A stretch of 64,000 nucleotides of DNA from Candidatus Kryptoniota bacterium (GTDB lineage Bacteria; Bacteroidota; Ignavibacteria; Kryptoniales; JAKASW01), in the NCBI GenBank assembly GCA_036567965.1, contig DATCTN010000012.1, forward strand, positions 1-64,000, written 5' to 3'. Position 1 is the stretch's first letter. Each line of letters starts with the position of its first letter. Positions 57,010-64,000 of this stretch are shown here, piece after piece. The notes under the pieces were generated by a model. It ran no database searches, was not told the DNA's origin, and saw only the letters and a program-made list of their open reading frames with translations. The position numbers were made by a program, and so were the translations under genes.

Positions 57010-57477
57010 CTATTTGCGGAATCGACCCAGCAGAAATTTCTTAAGCGAATCGAAGTCGGAAAAAATATCATCGGCACACCCGATCACCCAACTCGGTATT
57101 TTCGAAACCGGCATACCGAGCACCAAATAGACGGGCTTGCCGAATAAAGCCGCGACCGTAAGTTCTCCCTTCGTCCCTGCCCCGCGCTGCGCGCTTTCAT
57201 CATAAAAACAAATCAGGTAATTGCTGCGCAGAATTATTTCCCGGCTATCCAGGTTTACGATTTCTCGCGCGACCTTCCGGTGAATCGTCAGATCTTCTTG
57301 CTTGCTTAGTCTGAAATCTAATCCGGGATGTTCAGTTGAGAGAAACACTTCGCTCGCCCTCACGGGATTGAACGACTCGTGAGCCAGAGACTCTTTCAGC
57401 CACTCCTCTATTCCCGATCTCCAATCAGCCCCGTAATTTTCTGCATACTCCATTCCTCCTGAGAGATAGGCTGTCAT
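57010..57477 (-). CDS. Nucleoside 2-deoxyribosyltransferase-like protein
   Basis: 155 residues. The start MTAYLSGGMEYAENYGADWR and the later NLDSREIILRSNYLICFYDE, GTKGELTVAALFGKPVYLV give the order glycine loop, Asp strand, catalytic-type Glu (GTKGEL) of the nucleoside deoxyribosyltransferase superfamily. True transferase activity is not certain; many members act on other nucleotides. ATG 57477 is chosen since the homologous part begins there; the open frame continues 26 codons upstream. It converges on the subtilase gene (7-nt gap) and diverges from the SAM riboswitch. Confidence 0.68.
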   Translation of the reverse strand: MTAYLSGGMEYAENYGADWRSGIEEWLKESLAHESFNPVRASEVFLSTEHPGLDFRLSKQEDLTIHRKVAREIVNLDSREIILRSNYLICFYDESAQRGAGTKGELTVAALFGKPVYLVLGMPVSKIPSWVIGCADDIFSDFDSLKKFLLGRFRK

Positions 57478-57590
57478 CTTCACGGACAGAAGATAGCGAA
57501 CTGCCGTACCTCTTGCAAAACGGAATCGACTTTCCGCCTTGCTCCGCGAAAACAAAATGAAGTCTCGCGAAAAAAATATTTAATTTATAC

Positions 57591-57618
57591 TTGACATTTC
57601 TTTCCAGATTATTATATT
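57591..57618 (+). promoter_or_regulatory. Sigma70-type promoter for the metY-metX leader
   Basis: TTGACA (57591-57596), 16-nt spacer, TATATT (57613-57618). Predicted start near 57625, about 23 nt before the riboswitch aptamer. Confidence 0.75.
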
Positions 57619-57647
57619 GAATTAGTTCTTTACAAATCATTTTAACT

Positions 57648-57766
57648 TCATCGAGAAGGGTGGAGGGATCAGGCCCGACGAAACCCTGGCAACCGTCCCC
57701 GTCAATTGCGGGGAGTCCGGTGCTAACTCCTGCCCATGATATTCTGCATGGGAAAGATGAGCCAGA
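57648..57766 (+). ncRNA. SAM-I riboswitch (S-box)
   Basis: The conserved core is clear: GGGTGGAGGGATCAGGCCC, GACGAAACCCTGGCAACC, GGTGCTAACTCCTGCCC, then GGGAAAGATGAG closing P1 with TTCATC. A variable P3 hairpin (CCCCG...GGGG) is present. It lies between the promoter and metY, with a terminator directly after, so it should shut off sulfur-amino-acid genes when S-adenosylmethionine is plentiful. Confidence 0.95.
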
Positions 57767-57771
57767 ATCAG

Positions 57772-57815
57772 AACCTCTTCTTGCTATCTTTCTGAAATGC
57801 ATGGAGAGGTTTTTT
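57772..57815 (+). terminator. Riboswitch expression-platform terminator
   Basis: AACCTCTTC (57772-57780) pairs with GGAGAGGTT (57803-57811, one T-G pair), followed by TTTT. Fits a SAM-controlled terminator; the matching anti-terminator was not drawn. Confidence 0.75.
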
Positions 57816-57824
57816 CATATATAG

Positions 57825-60307
<2,483 letters not shown>

Positions 60308-60376
60308 CAGGCACTTGCTGTTGCGCATCTGGAGCGAGTGGTACTGCAAAACGGAGGTACGGGTGAGGGGGGCTCG

Positions 60377-60405
60377 TTGCAATTTTTACACGTGTTAGTT
60401 AAACT
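60377..60405 (+). promoter_or_regulatory. Possible promoter for the histidine kinase gene
   Basis: TTGCAA (60377-60382), 17-nt spacer, TAAACT (60400-60405). The leader to ATG 60426 would be only ~14 nt, so this is tentative. Confidence 0.35.
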
Positions 60406-60425
60406 ATTCTCAAAATTCACTGAAA

Positions 60426-61967
60426 ATGCACATCCTTTTAGTAGATGACGACCCCGATAACTGCCTGGCCCTTTCCGAAGTGTTGAAAGGCGAAGGGTAT
60501 ACGGTCGAAACGGCGTCCGACGGTTACGAGGCATTGGAGGTGGTACGCAAAGGGAAATTCGACGCCGTCATATCCGACGCTCTCATGCCCCGGATGGATG
60601 GGTTCGTTCTGTGCAGGACGCTTAAAGAGGAGGACGAGTACAAAAATATTCCGGTCATTATTGTCACCGGCGAATATACGGACAAGTCCGACATCCAATT
60701 CGCGTTGAGTGTAGGAGCTGCCAAAGTAATAAGAAAAACGGCGGATGCGGATGAACTTCTGAAAGCGCTTGTCCAGATTAAGAATTCGGCGGTTACGAAA
60801 GCCGCGCCTCCTTCCGGCAGGATTATTCCGGAAGAAGAATACCTGAAGGGCTACTCAACCGTACTCTTCAGAAGACTTGAAGCAAAAATGAAGGAGCTTC
60901 AGGAGACAAACCGGAAGCTCGTGGAGAAAAACGTTCAGCTCGATCGTGAGCGACAGAAGTATCATCAGTTGTTCATGTCGGCGAACGATGGCATACTCCT
61001 GGTCAGCCAAATCGCCGCTACCATAGTCGAAGTTAATGCCCATGCGAAGAAGATCCTCGGGTTGAACGAAAAATCAATAGGTCAGAAGAAGTTGAACGAG
61101 TTGAAGCCTTTCGGCGAGCTTCTTCTCGAGAAGCTCTCCCGCGGTGAGCCTGTTCAATTTGAAAGCACGTATGAGAGCGGGAAGAGCAGGATCTTTCTTG
61201 ACATCAGTGGGTCGCACGTACCCACCGAGGAGAACCTGTACCTCATCATACTCAGAAATGTAACCCGCCGAAAGGAATGGCTGGAGAGATTCATATCTCT
61301 CGACAAGCTCCGGGCGCTCGGCAGGCTCTCTAATGGTCTGGTTCACGAAATAAGGAATCCGTTGAATGTCGTGTCGGTGAACCTGCAATATCTGGAAAAA
61401 AACCTGGGTGAGGAATCTCCCGAAAAGAATTTCACGAAGGCTGCACTTGCGGGTGTCTCGGCGATTGAAAAAGTGATCAGAGAGACGATGAATTTCGCAC
61501 AGCCGCAAACTCCCGCGAGGTCGAGACTCAGGCTCGGACCGCTCATTTCGGAAATTGCGGGACTGTCCCGGACCTCGCTGCAGAAATCCAAGATCACTCT
61601 CGAGATTGAAAAGAGCGACATGCAGGACATCGTCCTTGCGGACAAGTCGCAAATTCTCCATGCGTTGCTCAACATCGTTCAGAATTCAATCGAGTCGATG
61701 CCGAACGGCGGAAAGCTGCAAATGAAACTCGAGGAATCGGACGTGGAGGATGAAATCCTCCTCAAGATTGTCGACACAGGAGTGGGAATGGACGAAGATG
61801 TCGCGAAGCTTGCGGTCGAGCCGTTCTATACGACGAAAGAGGGCGCCACCGGAATGGGACTCTCTATCTCCAATCGTCTGTTCGAGTTGAATGACGCGAG
61901 CCTGGTGTGCGAAAGCCGGCCGGGGGCAGGCACCACTGTCACTGTTCGATTCCAGAGAGAGAAATAA
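60426..61967 (+). CDS. Receiver-PAS-histidine kinase
   Basis: 513-residue cytoplasmic signalling protein with no membrane segment. It has an N-terminal receiver domain (~1-120; D7-D9, phospho-acceptor D51 in AVISDALMPRMDG, K in IRKTAD), a coiled linker, and a PAS domain (~180-285). A HisKA dimer domain follows with phospho-His H307 in GLVHEIRNPLN, then a HATPase_c domain with N (LLNIVQNSIESM), G1 (VDTGVGMDE) and G2 (ATGMGLSIS) boxes. All catalytic parts are present. It is followed 3 nt later by a mini-protein derived from an NtrC-type regulator, perhaps its former partner. Confidence 0.92.
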   Translation: MHILLVDDDPDNCLALSEVLKGEGYTVETASDGYEALEVVRKGKFDAVISDALMPRMDGFVLCRTLKEEDEYKNIPVIIVTGEYTDKSDIQFALSVGAAKVIRKTADADELLKALVQIKNSAVTKAAPPSGRIIPEEEYLKGYSTVLFRRLEAKMKELQETNRKLVEKNVQLDRERQKYHQLFMSANDGILLVSQIAATIVEVNAHAKKILGLNEKSIGQKKLNELKPFGELLLEKLSRGEPVQFESTYESGKSRIFLDISGSHVPTEENLYLIILRNVTRRKEWLERFISLDKLRALGRLSNGLVHEIRNPLNVVSVNLQYLEKNLGEESPEKNFTKAALAGVSAIEKVIRETMNFAQPQTPARSRLRLGPLISEIAGLSRTSLQKSKITLEIEKSDMQDIVLADKSQILHALLNIVQNSIESMPNGGKLQMKLEESDVEDEILLKIVDTGVGMDEDVAKLAVEPFYTTKEGATGMGLSISNRLFELNDASLVCESRPGAGTTVTVRFQREK

Positions 61968-61969
61968 GA

Positions 61970-62197
61970 GTGGCCAGCAAAGTCCTCATCGTTGACGATG
62001 ATGAACTTCTGAACAACTCACTCAACGCAGTCCTTACCAGGAGGGGCTACGAAGACGTCTCGGTCATCAAGGGCGGAAACCAAATACAGGCTGCGAAGAT
62101 TCTCGGGCTGACACGCTCGAGGCTCCGCTACCGGATGCAGCAGCTCAGGATCAAGTACGAGCCCAAAAAGGAAGCGTCCGCGGGATCAGGCGGATGA
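61970..62197 (+). CDS. 75-aa protein: receiver N-terminus joined to a Fis-type HTH (internally deleted NtrC-type regulator)
   Basis: GTG 61970 opens a frame of 75 codons. Residues 4-31 match the first strand and helix of a receiver domain with the acidic triad (KVLIVDDDELLNNSLNAV). From about 33 the sequence is a C-terminal Fis-type HTH as in NtrC-family regulators (KGGNQIQAAKILGLTRSRLR). The phospho-Asp, the rest of the receiver and the whole AAA+ sigma54 domain (~370 residues) are missing. The join is in frame. It starts 3 nt after the kinase gene and its stop overlaps gltX (ATGA). It may be a remnant kept for translation coupling, or a small DNA-binding protein. Confidence 0.72.
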   Translation: MASKVLIVDDDELLNNSLNAVLTRRGYEDVSVIKGGNQIQAAKILGLTRSRLRYRMQQLRIKYEPKKEASAGSGG

Positions 62198-63648
62198 CTT
62201 CAGGGATCGTCAGGGTAAGGTTCGCGCCGAGCCCGACAGGCTTTCTTCACGTCGGCGGACTCAGGACCGCGCTTTATAATTTCCTCTTCGCGGCAAAGAA
62301 CGGCGGAAGATTCGTCCTCAGGATCGAGGATACCGACCGGAACAGGTATGTCGAAGGCGCCGTGGATAACCTCATCAAGACAATGAAGTGGGCCGGGTTG
62401 GATTATGATGAAGGCCCGGGCGCCGGAGGAGACTTCGGGCCTTACGTTCAGAGCGAGCGGACGAAAATTTACAGTAAACATGTCGACGAGCTTTTGGAGA
62501 AGGGCGCCGCTTACAGGTGCTTCTGCACCACGGAACGGCTGGAGGCGATGCGAAAAGAACTGCAGAAGAAGAAGCTAACTCCAAAATATGACCGGACATG
62601 TCTCCGGCTCCCTGATTCCGAAATCCGTGAGAACATCTCTTCGGGAAAACCCTATGTCGTCCGGATGAGAGTACCGGACAACGTCACGGTCCGTTTCTCC
62701 GATGTTATTCGAGGAGACGTGGAATTCAAAAGCGAACAGATCGACGATCAGGTCTTGTTGAAATCGGATGGCTACCCTACGTACCATCTTGCCAATGTCG
62801 TGGACGATCACCTGATGGAGATTTCACACGTCATCCGGGGGGAAGAATGGCTTTCGAGCACACCCAAACATGTTTTATTGTACCAGGCTTTCGGCTGGAC
62901 GCTTCCGATCTTTGCTCACCTTCCGCTCCTTCTAAATCCGGACCGGTCGAAATTGAGCAAGCGACAGGGAGATGTTGCGGTCGAAGACTATGAGCAAAAA
63001 GGCTATTTAAAGGAAGCACTCGTCAATTTTATCGCCCTCCTTGGCTGGAACCCCGGAGATGAGCGCGAAGTCTTCACACTTGAAGAACTACAGAAGGAAT
63101 TCACACTCGAGAAGGTGAACAAGTCCGGAGCGGTGTTCAATATTGAGAAACTGAATTGGCTGAATTTCCAACACCTTCGCCTGAAACCGGATGCGGATGT
63201 GCTTTCAATGCTTAAAGAATTCCTTGTGAAATCCGGAATTGACTCAAGAAATTTCGCAGATGAGTACTTGCTGCGGGTCATTAGCGCAATGCGGGACCGA
63301 GTTTCTTTTGTGAAGGACTTTTATGAGAAGAGCCCGTATTTCTTCAGGCCGCCGCTTGAGTATGACGAGGGAGTTGTCAGGAAAAGATGGAAACCCGAAT
63401 CAGGAAAGTATCTGAATGCGCTCTCCAAAGAGTTCTCCCGAATTTCCGCCGCACGAAAGGAAGACTACGAATCTGCCCTCCACAAAGTGGCTGAATCGCT
63501 GAAGATCCCGAACGGCGAGCTGATCCATCCGCTTCGCTTAGCGGTATCGGGGATGGGCGAAGGACCGGGCCTCTTTGATATCGTGTATATACTGGGAAGG
63601 GACGAGACCATCAGAAGAATTGATTCGGCAATCGAGAAGATCAAGTGA
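62194..63648 (+). CDS. gltX: Glutamyl-tRNA synthetase
   Basis: 484-residue class I synthetase charging tRNA-Glu. HIGH-type motif is [26 protein letters not shown]-type motif is [11 protein letters not shown]; domain order and length are those of discriminating or non-discriminating bacterial GluRS. ATG 62194 overlaps the stop of the mini-regulator. glnS follows with a 4-nt overlap, so the cell has both GluRS and GlnRS and can charge tRNA-Gln directly. Confidence 0.96.
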   Translation: MTSGIVRVRFAPSPTGFLHVGGLRTALYNFLFAAKNGGRFVLRIEDTDRNRYVEGAVDNLIKTMKWAGLDYDEGPGAGGDFGPYVQSERTKIYSKHVDELLEKGAAYRCFCTTERLEAMRKELQKKKLTPKYDRTCLRLPDSEIRENISSGKPYVVRMRVPDNVTVRFSDVIRGDVEFKSEQIDDQVLLKSDGYPTYHLANVVDDHLMEISHVIRGEEWLSSTPKHVLLYQAFGWTLPIFAHLPLLLNPDRSKLSKRQGDVAVEDYEQKGYLKEALVNFIALLGWNPGDEREVFTLEELQKEFTLEKVNKSGAVFNIEKLNWLNFQHLRLKPDADVLSMLKEFLVKSGIDSRNFADEYLLRVISAMRDRVSFVKDFYEKSPYFFRPPLEYDEGVVRKRWKPESGKYLNALSKEFSRISAARKEDYESALHKVAESLKIPNGELIHPLRLAVSGMGEGPGLFDIVYILGRDETIRRIDSAIEKIK

Positions 63649-64000
63649 GCAAAATGGAAAACGAGAAGAATCAGGAATCGCAGAAAACTGAATCGCCGGA
63701 GAGAAGGAATTTCATCCGCGACATAATCGATGAAGATCTGAAGAGCGGAAAGTACAAGAAGGTCCACACCCGTTTTCCACCGGAACCGAACGGATATCTT
63801 CATATAGGTCATGCGAAATCGATTTGTCTCAACTTCGGCACTGCGAAGGATTATGACGGCCGGTGCAATCTGCGCTACGACGACACCAACCCGACAAAAG
63901 AGGAAGTTGAATATGTCGACTCGATCGAAGAAGACGTAAGGTGGTTGGGTTTCAGCTGGGACGACAGAAAATACTATGCGTCGGACTATTTTGACAAATT
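63645..64000 (+). CDS. glnS: Glutaminyl-tRNA synthetase, 3' end outside window
   Basis: First 118 codons of a class I synthetase. [20 protein letters not shown], the HIGH region [17 protein letters not shown], and [14 protein letters not shown] are typical of GlnRS. The start is GTG 63645 (GTGA overlap with gltX) or ATG 63654, 3 codons on. It is cut by the window end. Confidence 0.93.
   Translation, partial: MSKMENEKNQESQKTESPERRNFIRDIIDEDLKSGKYKKVHTRFPPEPNGYLHIGHAKSICLNFGTAKDYDGRCNLRYDDTNPTKEEVEYVDSIEEDVRWLGFSWDDRKYYASDYFDK

Noticed and set aside
61074-61661. 195-codon minus frame inside the histidine kinase gene
   Set aside because: Antisense shadow of the PAS/HisKA coding region; composition mirrors the sense gene.

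Overview
The window is a chromosomal segment of a Gram-negative bacterium of the Fibrobacteres-Chlorobi-Bacteroidetes (FCB) superphylum. An Ignavibacteria-like lineage is my best guess, not proven. Evidence: two proteins with C-terminal type IX secretion sorting domains, a GWxTD-domain protein, a GCPII-like M28 peptidase, an inositol-lipid gene pair and a YpdA-type bacillithiol disulfide reductase. The best promoters match TTGA-16/17-TATATT rather than the Bacteroides TTTG/TAnnTTTG pattern, and Shine-Dalgarno sites are common, which argues against core Bacteroidia. Many genes overlap by ATGA, GTGA or TTGA, so operons are tightly coupled. I see no transposon, prophage or CRISPR array.

Layout. 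1-9.2 kb (+): a type IV pilus-like operon: partial pilin, PilC, PilB, PilT, a PilM-PilN fusion, a PilO-PilP fusion, a compact secretin and a lone receiver domain. 9.3-12.8 kb: a large repeat-built surface lipoprotein (+) and a T9SS-sorted protein without a visible signal peptide (-). 13.0-18.8 kb (+): an rRNA operon, 16S-tRNA-Ile-tRNA-Ala-23S-5S, with boxA-like sequences inside matched pre-16S and pre-23S processing stems and a 36-codon candidate gene just upstream. 19.0-25.3 kb: methyltransferase, a zinc-ribbon/DUF2007-like gene cut by an in-frame TAG, ABC-F ATPase (-), GNAT and M28 peptidase (-). 25.4-30.5 kb (+): a TetR-MFP-RND efflux operon with a TetR-type operator and a duplicated 41-nt junction sequence. 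31-39 kb (+): a surface-glycan cluster (GT2, GT9, GT4, methyltransferase, GT4, YfhO). 39-44 kb (+): nadE, rsmI, CDP-alcohol phosphatidyltransferase, ino1, ECF sigma factor and a toast-rack-like exported protein. 44-48.8 kb (-): rimO-GWxTD-GH57. 48.9-54 kb (+): tRNA-Thr, then the coupled chain YpdA-ornithine cyclodeaminase-RlmN-Adk, and an outer-membrane protein. 54-57 kb (+): a subtilisin-like protease with a T9SS domain. 57.0-57.5 kb (-): a deoxyribosyltransferase-like protein. 57.6-60.3 kb (+): a SAM-I riboswitch with terminator controlling metY-metX. 60.4-64 kb (+): a REC-PAS-histidine kinase, a 75-aa protein that looks like an NtrC-type regulator with its middle deleted, gltX, and the 5' part of glnS.

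The observations most worth a second look are the in-frame TAG at 20153, the REC/Fis mini-protein at 61970, the small gene with a strong SD and terminator upstream of the rRNA operon (13048), the fused pilus alignment proteins, the duplicated junction in the efflux operon, and the rimO-GWxTD-GH57 operon. No wholly new defence or mobile system could be recognised. All calls rest on reading the sequence and on family knowledge; no database search was run.
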